Shown: positions 17,074-25,237, counted from the stretch's first letter. The stretch: 64,000 nt of DNA from Actinacidiphila yanglinensis (GCF_900107965.1 NZ_FNVU01000007.1:357216-421215), one strand, 5' to 3'. Program-made: numbers and translations. Notes: generated by a model not told the origin, from the sequence alone.

Positions 17074-17844
17074 TCAGACCCCTGGGGTGAAGCCGCTGGA
17101 CCAGATCTGCATCTGGTAGGTGATGTGGTCCCACACGCCGGTGACGAGCAGCACCCCGACGGCGACGAGCATGCCGCCGCCGACCCGCATGACCCACGCG
17201 TAGTGCCGTTTGACCCACGCGAAGGCGCCCAGCGTACGGCGGAAGGCGAGCGCCGCCACGATGAAGGGCACGCCGAGGCCCAGGCAGTAGAAGGCCATCA
17301 GCAGCGCGCCCCGGCCGGCGCTGGCGTTGGTGAACGCCAGCGACTGCACGGCGCCGAGCGTCGGGCCCACGCACGGCGTCCAGCCCAGCCCGAACATCGC
17401 GCCGATCAGCGGTGCTCCGAGCAGGCCGACGCCGGGCCGGTAATGGAAGCGGAACTCCCGCTGGGTCAGGCCGCCGACGATGCCCATGAAGGCCAGGCCC
17501 AGCACGATGGTGAGGGCGCCGAAGACCCGGGTCAGCGTCTGCCGGTGCTCCTGAAGGTCCGCGCCGAAGCCGCCGAACAGGGCGCCACCGGAGACGAACA
17601 CCGCGCTGAAGCCGAGCACGAACAGCGTCGCGCCCGCGAACATCTGCCCGCGCCGGGCCTCGGCCAGGTCACTGCCGGTGATCCCGGTCACGTAGGAGAG
17701 GTAGCCGGGCACGAGCGGGAGCACGCACGGCGACACGAAGGAGATCAGCCCGGCGAACATCGCGATCGGTATGGCCGCCAGCAGCGCTCCGGACCGCACC
17801 GTGTCCGCGCTGCCGGCGAGCATGACGACCGCACTGCCCGCCAC
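17074..17844 (-). CDS. ccdA: Cytochrome c biogenesis thiol-disulfide transporter CcdA
   Basis: A 256-residue membrane protein with six or seven hydrophobic helices. The two redox cysteines sit in the expected pair of motifs: FVSPCVLPLVPGYLSY (Cys40) and GWTPCVGPTLGA (Cys158). It carries electrons from cytoplasmic thioredoxin to the extracytoplasmic ResA. It starts at GTG 17844; a downstream ATG at about 17823 would also be possible. It lies 1 bp downstream of the resA stop, so resA-ccdA-resB-ccsB reads as one operon. Confidence 0.92.
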   Translation of the reverse strand: MAGSAVVMLAGSADTVRSGALLAAIPIAMFAGLISFVSPCVLPLVPGYLSYVTGITGSDLAEARRGQMFAGATLFVLGFSAVFVSGGALFGGFGADLQEHRQTLTRVFGALTIVLGLAFMGIVGGLTQREFRFHYRPGVGLLGAPLIGAMFGLGWTPCVGPTLGAVQSLAFTNASAGRGALLMAFYCLGLGVPFIVAALAFRRTLGAFAWVKRHYAWVMRVGGGMLVAVGVLLVTGVWDHITYQMQIWSSGFTPGV

Positions 17845-17845
17845 G

Positions 17846-18454
17846 TCACTTCTCCGCGGCGATGGGGTCGACCAGCTTGTGCAGCTGGTCCTCGGTGAGG
17901 GCGGCCAGCGCGCGCGCCGCGACCTTGCCCTGCCGGTCGATCACGAGCGTGGCCGGCAGGCTCTGCGGATTGAGGCTGCCCTTGGGGAACTTCAGGATCA
18001 GCTTGCCGTACGGGTCGTACAGGCTCGGGTAGGTGATGCCGAACCGCTTGTCGAACCGGGCGGCGTTGGAGCGCTCCAGGTCACGGGTGTTGATGCCGAG
18101 GAACTGCACGCCCTTGCCCGCGTCGGCGGCGGCGACCTTGGCCAGGTTCGGCGCCTCGGCCCGGCAGGGCGCGCACCACGACCCCCAGATGTTGACGACG
18201 ACGACCTTGCCCTTGTACGCGGCGAGGCTGGTGGTGCCGCCGGCCACGGTCTCACCGGACAGCTGGGGAGCGGGCTTGCGGTCGGCGGACTTGACCACCG
18301 TGATGTCGCCGTTGCCCCCCACGAAGTTGGAGTTGCCGGTGCCGGAGGACGACGACGAACTGCATGCGGCGAGCGTCAGCGCCAGCGCCACGGCACCGGC
18401 CGGCGCGACGGCGCGGCGGAGCAGGTGGCGTCCGAGGGCGCGCGGAGAACTCAT
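17846..18454 (-). CDS. resA: Thiol-disulfide oxidoreductase ResA/TlpA, lipoprotein
   Basis: A 202-residue extracytoplasmic thioredoxin-like protein. The lipobox LTLAAC (Cys31) follows a hydrophobic signal. The active-site motif is WCAPC with Cys94 and Cys97, and a GITYPSLYDPYGKL segment and a cis-Pro region (SLPATLVIDRQGK) follow. It would reduce the haem-binding cysteines of apocytochrome c, drawing electrons from CcdA. It is the first gene of the operon. No clear Shine-Dalgarno precedes ATG 18454, so the mRNA may be leaderless or the start may differ. A Rex-like sequence overlaps the start codon. Confidence 0.9.
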   Translation of the reverse strand: MSSPRALGRHLLRRAVAPAGAVALALTLAACSSSSSSGTGNSNFVGGNGDITVVKSADRKPAPQLSGETVAGGTTSLAAYKGKVVVVNIWGSWCAPCRAEAPNLAKVAAADAGKGVQFLGINTRDLERSNAARFDKRFGITYPSLYDPYGKLILKFPKGSLNPQSLPATLVIDRQGKVAARALAALTEDQLHKLVDPIAAEK

Positions 18455-18470
18455 GTGAAAAGTTTCGCAT
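18453..18470. promoter_or_regulatory. Rex-operator-like sequence at resA start
   Basis: ATGTGAAAAGTTTCGCAT has the TGTGAA-N4-TTCACA shape of the Rex operator with one core mismatch (TTCGCA for TTCACA). It overlaps the first base pairs of resA and lies just upstream of the operon's translation start. If resA is leaderless, a protein bound here would block the promoter. Rex is encoded at 50696-51406. The match is suggestive but weaker than the site at 51481. Confidence 0.35.
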
Positions 18471-18547
18471 GGGCCCTGCGCCGATCTTCCTCACCCCCCC
18501 ACCAGCAACCCCAAAAACGGCAATTGCCCCAAGTAAGGAGGTGCCCG

Positions 18548-19870
18548 TCAGGTCGCCGCGGAAACCCCGGGCTCGGGGACCGCTCCGTTGACGGGCGCCG
18601 CACCGGTCGCGTCGGAGGCGGGCACCTGGCCGGTGAACTGCTTCCAGCCGCCGGGCGGCTGCTGCCCGACCTCCAACTCGCGCAGCTTGTCCAGCATCGC
18701 CGGGTCCTGGGCGTCCAGCCAGTCGGTGAACTGCTGGAAGGACACCATCCGCACGTCCTTGTGGCCCTGGGCGGCGATGTGCTTGAACGCCTCCTCGACG
18801 GCGTCCATGTAGATGCCGCCGTTCCACTCCTCGAAGTGGTTGCCGATGTAGAGCGGCGCGCGGTTGGTCTCGTAGGCGCGCTGGAAGCCGGCGACGTACG
18901 AGGCGGTGGCCTGGCTGCGCCAGTACGTGTAGTTGCGCGGGTCGGACTGGGTCGCGGCGTGGGACTGGTTGGCCAGCATGTTGTAGTCCATCGACAGGAC
19001 CTCGAACGTGTGGCCCGGGAACGGGATGAGCTGGAGCGGGAAGTTCCAGATGCCCATCATCTTGTCCGGCCAGATCTGGTCGCCGCCCGGGTTGCTGGTG
19101 TCGTACCGCCAGCCGATCGCCGCGGCGGTGGGCAGCAGGTTCTCCTGGCCGAGCAGGCAGGGGGTGCGGCTGCCGATCAGGTTCTTCGCGTAGTCGAACG
19201 GCAGCGGCTCCTCGTCGACCCAGCCGGTGTTCGTCTTCCACTGGGTGACGAACGACACCGCCTGGTCGATCTCGCTCTTCCAGTCGGCGGGGGTCCAGCG
19301 GCCGACGCTGCCGGCGCCGGCGCAGAAGTGGCCGTTGAAGTGGCTGGCGATCTCGTGCCCGGCGCTCCACGCCTGGCGCAGGTTGTCGAGCGTCATCCTG
19401 ATGTGGTCGTCGGAGAGGTAGCCGATGTCGGAGGCGCCGAGCGGGCTGTTCGGCGGCGCGTACTGGAGCTTCTTGCTCTCCGGCAGCAGGTAGAGGCCGG
19501 AGAGGTTGAAGGTCATCTTGGCGCCGTGGTCGTCGGCGAGCTTCCGGAAGCGGGGGAAGAGCCCGTTGCCGATCTCGCCGGCGCCGTCCCAGGAGAAGAT
19601 CACGAACTGCGGGGGTGTCTGGCCGGGTTCCAGCCGGTCCACCACGGGCTGGCCGGGCTGCGGGCCGGTGTCGGCGGTCGACCCGTCGCCGATCAGCCGC
19701 AGGATCTTCGCCGGGCCCTTCGCCCCGCTCGCGCCCGAGTGCTCCCCGGTCCTGCGGACGCTTGGCGCCGAGCCGGCGGTACCGTCCTTTCCGCCGCACC
19801 CGGCGACGGCCATGCCCGCGGCGGCTCCGGCGGTGGTGGTCAACAGGGCCCTTCGGGTCATGGCACTCAT
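18548..19870 (-). CDS. Tat-type lipoprotein with polysaccharide-deacetylase-like domain
   Basis: A 440-residue protein. The N-terminus has a twin-arginine (TRRALLTTTAGAAAG) and a lipobox (AVAGC, Cys25). The C-terminal 350 residues resemble the NodB/CE4 deacetylase fold: FVIFSWDGAGEIG corresponds to motif 1, with only one of the usual two adjacent Asp residues. GHEIASHFNGHF corresponds to the metal-binding motif 2, with both His present. The region FPGHTFEVLSMDYNML follows. Catalytic competence is uncertain because the motif-1 base is altered. It lies upstream of the ccs operon on the same strand, with a 93-bp gap. Confidence 0.75.
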   Translation of the reverse strand: MSAMTRRALLTTTAGAAAGMAVAGCGGKDGTAGSAPSVRRTGEHSGASGAKGPAKILRLIGDGSTADTGPQPGQPVVDRLEPGQTPPQFVIFSWDGAGEIGNGLFPRFRKLADDHGAKMTFNLSGLYLLPESKKLQYAPPNSPLGASDIGYLSDDHIRMTLDNLRQAWSAGHEIASHFNGHFCAGAGSVGRWTPADWKSEIDQAVSFVTQWKTNTGWVDEEPLPFDYAKNLIGSRTPCLLGQENLLPTAAAIGWRYDTSNPGGDQIWPDKMMGIWNFPLQLIPFPGHTFEVLSMDYNMLANQSHAATQSDPRNYTYWRSQATASYVAGFQRAYETNRAPLYIGNHFEEWNGGIYMDAVEEAFKHIAAQGHKDVRMVSFQQFTDWLDAQDPAMLDKLRELEVGQQPPGGWKQFTGQVPASDATGAAPVNGAVPEPGVSAAT

Positions 19871-19904
19871 GCGATCCCCGTCTCTCCCGCGTCTGCGTCG
19901 TTGA

Positions 19905-19930
19905 CCATGACCACTTCCTCGTGGTCATGG
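19905..19930. promoter_or_regulatory. Perfect 10-bp inverted repeat upstream of deacetylase-like gene
   Basis: CCATGACCAC and its complement GTGGTCATGG flank a 6-nt TTCCTC loop. The repeat lies 35-60 bp upstream of the start codon at 19870, so it could be an operator or an mRNA leader hairpin. No specific regulator can be named. Confidence 0.45.
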
Positions 19931-20207
19931 CGAAACGGGGGTTCGCCGGAGAAAAGGGCTCTTATGGGCTAAACAGATCACCGTAAAAGAGGCCCATGAG
20001 GGGGTACGCAAGCGGGGGATCCATGGCACGCGGCCTACGCGGAGTACGCCGAGGGGGCGAGATGCTGGCGCGCCGTGGCCGAAAAGGTTCGCCCGGGCCA
20101 CCGGACCGGGTGAATTCCTGGGCGCCGGAGCGCGCCCGGAGTGGACGCCTCCGGGCAGCCGGGAGCGTACGGACGGTCCCCCGACCGCCCGTGGCGCCGA
20201 TCGAGCA

Positions 20208-20333
20208 GCTCCGGGCGCGGACCCAGCAGCCCGGGAGCCGAGCGGGAAGCTCCGGGCGCGGACCGAGCAGCCCGGCAGCCGACCGCCCGGACCTGCGCGC
20301 CGACCGTGCGTGCCCGGGAGCCGAGCGGGAAGC
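20208..20333. repeat. Degenerate 41-bp tandem repeat
   Basis: GCTCCGGGCGCGGACC recurs at 20208 and 20249, a period of 41 bp. CCCGGGAGCCGAGCGGGAAGC is identical at 20230-20250 and 20313-20333, 83 bp apart, about two periods. The third unit is degenerate. The array ends 1 bp before the histidine phosphatase stop codon. Confidence 0.6.
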
Positions 20334-20334
20334 G

Positions 20335-21012
20335 CTACGCGCCGACCGAGCCCCGGACCGGCTTCGCGCCCGCGCGCAGCTTCGCCGGGACCAGGTCGAT
20401 CGCCGGCTCGCTGTAGCCGACCGAGACGATCTCGTCGCCCTGGAAGGTGAAGCTGGTCAGGCTGGCCAGCGTGCACTGCCGCTTGCGCGGGTCGTGCCAC
20501 AGCCGGCGCCGCTCCGCGTAGGACCGCACGATCCAGATCGGGAGCTGGTGGCTGACGCACACCGCCTCGTGCCCGCGCGCGGCGTCACGCGCCGCGCCGA
20601 GCGCGGCCATCATCCGCACGACCTGGTCGACGTACGGCTCGCCCCAGCTCGGCCGGAACGGGTTGGTGAGGTACTTCCAGTTCGCGGGCCTGCTCAGCGC
20701 GCCGTCGCCGACGCCGAAGGTCTTGCCCTCGAAGATGTTCGCCGCCTCGATCAGCCGCCCGTCGGTCGCCAGATCCAGGCCGTGGGCCTTCGCGATCGGG
20801 GTGGCCGTCTCCTGGGCGCGCTCGAGCGGGGAGGCGACGACGTGGCGGATGTCACGCCCCGCCAGGTGCTCGGCCACCCGGTCGGCCATCTGCCGGCCGA
20901 GTTCGGAGAGGTGGTAGCCGGGCCGCCGCCCGTACAGCACGCCCTCGGGGTTGTGCACCTCGCCGTGCCGCATCAGGTGGACGACGGTCAGCTCGGGGTT
21001 CTCGGTACTCAT
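20335..21012 (-). CDS. Histidine phosphatase (phosphoglycerate mutase) family protein
   Basis: A 225-residue protein with the family signature LMRHGEVHNPEG at about residues 13-24: the phospho-acceptor is His16, preceded by Arg15. The second conserved motif is VVASPLERAQETA at about 58-70, and the catalytic VSHQLPIW His lies at about 160. It is a cofactor-independent-looking branch member whose substrate is unknown. Start ATG 21012 overlaps the hemL stop by 4 bp (ATGA), so it is translationally coupled to hemL and follows it in the operon. Tetrapyrrole work is possible but not shown. Confidence 0.88.
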   Translation of the reverse strand: MSTENPELTVVHLMRHGEVHNPEGVLYGRRPGYHLSELGRQMADRVAEHLAGRDIRHVVASPLERAQETATPIAKAHGLDLATDGRLIEAANIFEGKTFGVGDGALSRPANWKYLTNPFRPSWGEPYVDQVVRMMAALGAARDAARGHEAVCVSHQLPIWIVRSYAERRRLWHDPRKRQCTLASLTSFTFQGDEIVSVGYSEPAIDLVPAKLRAGAKPVRGSVGA

Positions 21013-22322
21013 GCGTGGGCCTCCGCTGCGGCACGGGCGGCGGCGGGCAGTGCCGCGGCGATCCGCTGCACCGCCTGCTCGTCGTGTGCGGTCGACACGA
21101 ACCAGGACTCGAACGCGGACGGCGGCAGGTACACGCCCTGGGCCAGCATCGCGTGGAAGAAAGCGGTGAAACGGTACGCCTCCTGCTTCTTCGCGCCGTC
21201 GAAGTCGCGGACCTCGGCGTCGGTGAAGAAGACGGAGAACATGCTGCCGGCGGTCTGGATCCGGTGCGCGACGCCCTCCTTGGTCAGCGCCTCGCCGACC
21301 AGCCCGCGGATCTGCGCCGAGACCGCGTCGAGCCGCTCGTAGGCGGCCGCGTCCAGCAGCCGGAGCTGGGCCAGCCCGGCGGCGGTGGCGACCGGGTTCC
21401 CGGACAGCGTGCCGGCCTGGTACACCGGCCCGACCGGGGCGAGCGCGGCCATCACGTCGGCCCGGCCGCCGAAGGCCGCGGTCGGGAAGCCGCCGCCCAT
21501 CACCTTGCCGAAGGTCATCAGGTCCGGCCGCACCCCGTCGATCCCGTACCAGCCGGCCGCGCTGACCCGGAAGCCGGTCATCACCTCGTCGGAGACGTAC
21601 AGCGCGCCCTCGGCCTCGCACAGTTCCTTCAGCCGGGAGTTGAAGCCGTCCAGCGGCGGCACCACGCCCATGTTGCCGGGCGACGCCTCGGTGATCACGC
21701 AGGCAATCTCGCCCGGGTGCGCGGCGAACGCGGCCCGGACCGCGTCGATGTCGTTGTACGGCAGCACCACGGTGTCGCCGGCCTGCGCCCCGGTCACCCC
21801 GGGGGTGTCGGGCAGTGCGAAGGTCGCGACGCCCGAACCGGCGGCGGCCAGCAGCGCGTCCACGTGACCGTGGTAGCAGCCGGCGAACTTCACCACCTTC
21901 GCGCGGCCGGTGAAGCCGCGGGCCAGCCGGATCGCCGACATCGTGGCCTCGGTGCCCGACGACACCAGCCGCACCTGGTCGAGCGGTTCGACCCGCGCCA
22001 CCATGGCCTCCGCGAGCGCCACCTCGCCCTCGGTGGGCGTACCGAAGGAGGTGCCCCCGACCACCGCGGCCTGGACGGCGGCGATCACCTCCGGGTGCGC
22101 GTGGCCGAGAATCATCGGGCCCCACGAGCAGACGAGGTCGACGTACTCGCGGCCGTCGGCGTCGGTCAGGTAGGGACCGGCACCGGAGACCATGAACCGC
22201 GGCGTGCCGCCGACCGCGCGGAACGCCCGCACCGGGGAGTTCACGCCACCTGGGGTCACGGCCGCCGCGCGGTCGAAGAGTTCCTGGGACACTGGTGCTT
22301 CGTACGGATAGCTCACAGGCAC
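21009..22322 (-). CDS. hemL: Glutamate-1-semialdehyde 2,1-aminomutase
   Basis: A 437-residue PLP enzyme converting glutamate-1-semialdehyde to 5-aminolevulinate in haem synthesis. The PLP-binding Lys273 lies in MTFGKVMGGGFPTAAFGG. Other family landmarks are PGGVNSPVRAF (24-34), SSGTEATMSAIRLARG (121-136) and SDEVMTGFR (244-252). GTG 22322 and GTG 22316 are alternative starts. HemA, which supplies the substrate, is encoded 28 kb away at 49258, so the C5 pathway genes are split in this window. It is divergent from the conserved unknown gene at 22423. Confidence 0.94.
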   Translation of the reverse strand: MPVSYPYEAPVSQELFDRAAAVTPGGVNSPVRAFRAVGGTPRFMVSGAGPYLTDADGREYVDLVCSWGPMILGHAHPEVIAAVQAAVVGGTSFGTPTEGEVALAEAMVARVEPLDQVRLVSSGTEATMSAIRLARGFTGRAKVVKFAGCYHGHVDALLAAAGSGVATFALPDTPGVTGAQAGDTVVLPYNDIDAVRAAFAAHPGEIACVITEASPGNMGVVPPLDGFNSRLKELCEAEGALYVSDEVMTGFRVSAAGWYGIDGVRPDLMTFGKVMGGGFPTAAFGGRADVMAALAPVGPVYQAGTLSGNPVATAAGLAQLRLLDAAAYERLDAVSAQIRGLVGEALTKEGVAHRIQTAGSMFSVFFTDAEVRDFDGAKKQEAYRFTAFFHAMLAQGVYLPPSAFESWFVSTAHDEQAVQRIAAALPAAARAAAEAHA

Positions 22323-22422
22323 ATGCTCTCAAACGACGGGCGTTGCGCCGCAACGTCTCGACCTCGCATCTGACACGATGATCGGGTTGCATGGTTGGGT
22401 CGACGGATGGTCGGGTAGTGGA

Positions 22423-23034
22423 ATGCAGCAGCGCGGTGGTGGACCGGGCGACGTGCCGGACGATCGCGAGCCCGAAAACTCCCGCCCCACCGGTCGGCGA
22501 CGCCGGCCCGCTGATCGCGTACCGCAGGAGAACAGCGACTCCGGGACCGACCACCCGGAGCAGCGACCGACCGCAGAGGGCAGGAGCAGGGGTGGCCGAG
22601 TGGGGGTGACCTACAAGTACTTCGGCGCGCCCGACGGGGCCACGGCGGCCCGCGTCCCCATCTCCATGCGCCCCGAGGAACTCGGCGGGGACGAACTCGG
22701 CCAGGGCATGTACACCAAGGTCAAGCCGGAGACGATGGCCGCGATGGTGCTCACCGGCATCGAGGGCATACCTCCGTCGAAGGTCCCGCCGCTCGAACTC
22801 GTGGTCCTGCACCCGGACTACGCCGTGGTGCGGCTGCCCGCCTCGGTCGTCGACCCGCTGCGCACCGCCAACGAGGAGTCGCTCGGCGCCGCCGCCTTCA
22901 TCTGGTCCACGGTCCCCGACCGGCGCGGCCCCCGCGACGCGTTCGTCATCTACCAGATGCTGCACGAATGGCAGGATTTCGCCCGCCGCTGCGAGGAATC
23001 CGGCCACCAGCTCTACTGCCTGGTGTGGCCGTAG
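22423..23034 (+). CDS. Conserved actinobacterial protein of unknown function
   Basis: About 203 residues. The first 55 are rich in Arg, Pro, Glu and Gly and probably disordered. The remaining 145 look folded: TYKYFGAPDGATAARVPISM, then MYTKVKPETMAAMVLTGIEGI, and a C-terminal FVIYQMLHEWQDFARRCEES. I do not recognise a characterised family. Start is uncertain: ATG 22423 (MQQRGG) is used, while ATG 22378 and the GTG before TYKYFG are alternatives. It is divergent from hemL, and conservation of this neighbourhood in streptomycetes suggests a housekeeping role, which is inference. Confidence 0.7.
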   Translation: MQQRGGGPGDVPDDREPENSRPTGRRRRPADRVPQENSDSGTDHPEQRPTAEGRSRGGRVGVTYKYFGAPDGATAARVPISMRPEELGGDELGQGMYTKVKPETMAAMVLTGIEGIPPSKVPPLELVVLHPDYAVVRLPASVVDPLRTANEESLGAAAFIWSTVPDRRGPRDAFVIYQMLHEWQDFARRCEESGHQLYCLVWP

Positions 23035-23139
23035 CGTTCCGGGTCCGTCCGGAAGCCGCTTCACCCCCTTCGCCCGCTTTGCCTCTGGCGGATCGCCGCA
23101 ACGGCCGGGATACGCACAAAGCCCCTGCACGGGCCCCGT

Positions 23140-23688
23140 TCAACGGGTCTGCGGCGCACCGGAGTAGTGCGCGAAGAACGCCTCGGCCGCGGCGTCCACG
23201 GCCAACGGGTCGGCGCCGGTGACGAGTTCGAACAGCAGGCCGCGGCAGGTGGCCAGCCACAGCAGCGCCTCCGCCCGCGCCCCGGCCCCGGGGACCCCCA
23301 TCGCCCGTACCAGCGGCAGCAGTTCGTCGATCCACGGCTCCCGGACGGCGTCCGCGCCGGCCGGACGGCGGGCCCGCAGCGCGAACCCGAGGCGGTACAC
23401 CGGCCACATGCGGGGCTCGGCGAGGTGGCGCCACATCCGGTGCATCGTCGTGCGCGCGTCGGCGTCCTCGGCGCCGAACGCCGCGAGATGGGCCCGCTCC
23501 CGCCGCTCGCACTCCTCGTGCACCGCCGCCAGCAGGCCGTCGCGCGAGCCGAAGTGGTACAGCAGCAGCGAGTGGCCGACCCCAATCGCCCCGGCGAGCG
23601 CCCGCAGACTCCGGTCGAGCCCCTCGCCGCCGGCGCCGCTCAGCAGGTGGTCGAGCACCGCTCCCGTCAACTCGTCCTTCGCGCTCAC
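23140..23688 (-). CDS. TetR family transcriptional regulator
   Basis: A 182-residue TetR regulator. The helix-turn-helix lies at about residues 22-52 (SLRALAGAIGVGHSLLLYHFGSRD segment), with YHFGSRDGLL as the typical recognition-helix end. The C-terminal domain is all-helical with a TetR_C-like pattern. It starts at GTG 23688. It is divergent from the SRPBCC gene, and the intergenic region has two copies of a long palindrome, so it should repress itself and that gene. The ligand is unknown. Confidence 0.88.
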   Translation of the reverse strand: MSAKDELTGAVLDHLLSGAGGEGLDRSLRALAGAIGVGHSLLLYHFGSRDGLLAAVHEECERRERAHLAAFGAEDADARTTMHRMWRHLAEPRMWPVYRLGFALRARRPAGADAVREPWIDELLPLVRAMGVPGAGARAEALLWLATCRGLLFELVTGADPLAVDAAAEAFFAHYSGAPQTR

Positions 23689-23700
23689 CCACGCACCCTA

Positions 23701-23759
23701 TCTTGACCAGATGGTCTAGAGTGAGCGGCGAGCGTCTCTTGACCATCTGGTCAAGAGAC
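23701..23759. promoter_or_regulatory. Duplicated palindromic operator between TetR and SRPBCC genes
   Basis: The second copy (23734-23759) is a perfect 12-bp inverted repeat with a 2-bp TC centre; its core is TCTTGACCA-TC-TGGTCAAGA. The first copy (23701-23720) has the same core with a GA centre and one mismatch. Centres are 36 bp apart. Two operators in a divergent promoter next to tetR make autorepression and control of the SRPBCC gene very likely. A third half-like sequence is not seen. Confidence 0.85.
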
Positions 23760-23779
23760 CCCTGATCCCGGAGGCGGGC

Positions 23780-24208
23780 ATGCGGTACGCGACGAACGTG
23801 CGGGTGGACGCGCCGCCGGCGGCGGTGTGGGCGGTGCTGGCCGACGTCGGCGGCTGGCCGCAGTGGACGCCGACCGTCACCGCGGTCGAGACCGGCGGGG
23901 CCGGGCTCGCCGTCGGCACGACCGTCACCGTCTCCCAGCCCGGCCGGCGCCCCACCCCTTACACCGTCGACACCCTTGAACCCGGGCGGCGCTTCCGCTG
24001 GAGCCGCACCGCCGGGGGCGTCCGCCAGTGGGCCGACCACGTCGTGCGGCCCCTGCCGGGGTCGGACAGCTGCGAGGTCGACCTCACCTTCGCGATGGAG
24101 GGCCCGGTCGGCGGGATGCTGGGACGCCTCGGCGCCGCCACCATTCGGCGCATGGTCGACACCGAGGCGTCCTCGCCCAAGGCGCGGGCGGAGCGCTCCG
24201 CGGGCTGA
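23780..24208 (+). CDS. SRPBCC (START-like) family protein
   Basis: A 142-residue protein with the polyketide-cyclase/START-like fold. The opening MRYATNVRVDAPPAAVWAVLADVGGWPQWTP is the family hallmark, and the C-terminus has the long helix IRRMVDTEASSPKARAERS. It has no obvious catalytic residues; such proteins bind hydrophobic ligands. It is probably controlled by the adjacent TetR protein through the operators at 23701-23759, so a small hydrophobic inducer might be both ligand and signal. That last step is inference. Confidence 0.85.
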   Translation: MRYATNVRVDAPPAAVWAVLADVGGWPQWTPTVTAVETGGAGLAVGTTVTVSQPGRRPTPYTVDTLEPGRRFRWSRTAGGVRQWADHVVRPLPGSDSCEVDLTFAMEGPVGGMLGRLGAATIRRMVDTEASSPKARAERSAG

Positions 24209-24234
24209 GCCGTGCCGCGCCCGCCGCTCTGGGC

Positions 24235-25134
24235 CTAAAGGGCGTCGAGGCGGGCGATCTCCTGCGGGGTCAGCCGGATCGCACCGGCGGCGACGTTCGC
24301 CGCGAGGTGGTCGGGATTGCCGGTGCCGGGAATCGCCAGCACGTGGGGGCCCTGCGCGAGGGTCCAGGCGAGCCGGATCTGCGCGGGTGTCGCGTCGTGC
24401 GCGCGGGCGATGTCGAGCACGGCCTCGTCATGTGCGGCGGCCGCACCGGCGCCGCCGTCCCGCCCGCTCCCGGCGATCGCGTAGAACGGCACGAACGCGA
24501 TCCCCTCCTCCCCGCAACCGCGCAGCATCGCACGGGAGTCGGCGTCCGCCCCGATCCCGTACGGGTTCTGCACGCACACCACGGGGGCGATCGCGCGGGC
24601 CTCGGCGAGGTGGGCCGCGGTCGCGTTGGAGATGCCGAGGTGACGGACCAGGCCGGCGGTGCGCAGTTCGGCGAGCGCCCCGAAGTGCTCGGCGAGGGAG
24701 GGGAATCCGTTGCGCCGGGGCACCCGCAGGTTCACCACGTCCATGTGGTCGCGGCCGAGTTGCCGCAGGTTCTCCTCGACCTGGCCCCGGATCTGCCCGG
24801 GGTCGGCCAGCCACCACTCGCCGGAGTTGTCCCGCCCCGGCCAGACCTTGGTGGTGATGACGAGGTCGTCGGAGTAGGGCGCGAGCGCGGTGTTGATGAG
24901 CTCGTTGGCGGAGCGCAGCGAGGAGAAGTAGAAGGCGGCGGTGTCGATGTGGTTCACGCCGAGCTCGACGGCGCGGCGCAGCACGCCGATCACCCGCTCG
25001 CGGTCGCTGGGGGTGCCCTGGTCGAAGGCGCCGCTGCCGGTCAGCCGCATCGCGCCGAAGCCGAGCCGGTTGACGGTGAGGTCGCCGAGTTTCCAGGTGC
25101 CGGAATGGGAAGCGTCGATCAGCGCCGAAGTCAT
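24235..25134 (-). CDS. Aldo/keto reductase
   Basis: A 299-residue TIM-barrel oxidoreductase of the aldo/keto reductase family. The catalytic tetrad is recognisable: Asp and Tyr in HIDTAAFYFS (about 62-71), Lys in ITTKVWPG (about 93-100) and His in DHMDVVNLRV (about 130-140). NADPH is the usual cofactor. The substrate is unknown. It is convergent with the SRPBCC gene and ends next to it with only a short spacer, so the two are not co-transcribed. Confidence 0.9.
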   Translation of the reverse strand: MTSALIDASHSGTWKLGDLTVNRLGFGAMRLTGSGAFDQGTPSDRERVIGVLRRAVELGVNHIDTAAFYFSSLRSANELINTALAPYSDDLVITTKVWPGRDNSGEWWLADPGQIRGQVEENLRQLGRDHMDVVNLRVPRRNGFPSLAEHFGALAELRTAGLVRHLGISNATAAHLAEARAIAPVVCVQNPYGIGADADSRAMLRGCGEEGIAFVPFYAIAGSGRDGGAGAAAAHDEAVLDIARAHDATPAQIRLAWTLAQGPHVLAIPGTGNPDHLAANVAAGAIRLTPQEIARLDAL

Positions 25135-25165
25135 CGGGGCAGTGTGCCAGACCTCGGCCGCCCCT

Positions 25166-25203
25166 GACCGCGGCCGCCCGGGGGAGGTCGGGCGGCCGCG
25201 GTC
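25166..25203. terminator. Terminator hairpin after the secreted glycosidase gene
   Basis: A perfect 15-bp stem (GACCGCGGCCGCCCG and its complement) with an 8-nt GGGGAGGT loop. It lies just beyond the stop at 25238 of the leftward glycosidase gene and upstream of the aldo/keto reductase start. It therefore ends the glycosidase transcript. Confidence 0.8.
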
Positions 25204-25237
25204 ACGGTCGTGCGCGGGGGACGCTCGGCGCGTCAGC

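Larger units (their letters stand above)
19871..20334. other. 464-bp gap with a hairpin and a repetitive segment
   Basis: No convincing gene is visible. Near the deacetylase promoter there is a perfect 10-bp inverted repeat (19905-19930). From about 20100 to the histidine phosphatase stop the sequence is low-complexity, built from GCCGAGC, CCGGG and AGCAGC units. Open frames here on the plus strand are Arg/Pro-rich and look like products of GC bias. Confidence 0.6.

Noticed and set aside
20208..20333. Possible CRISPR array
   Set aside because: Units are adjacent at 41 bp without distinct unique spacers, and there are no cas genes. It is a degenerate tandem repeat.
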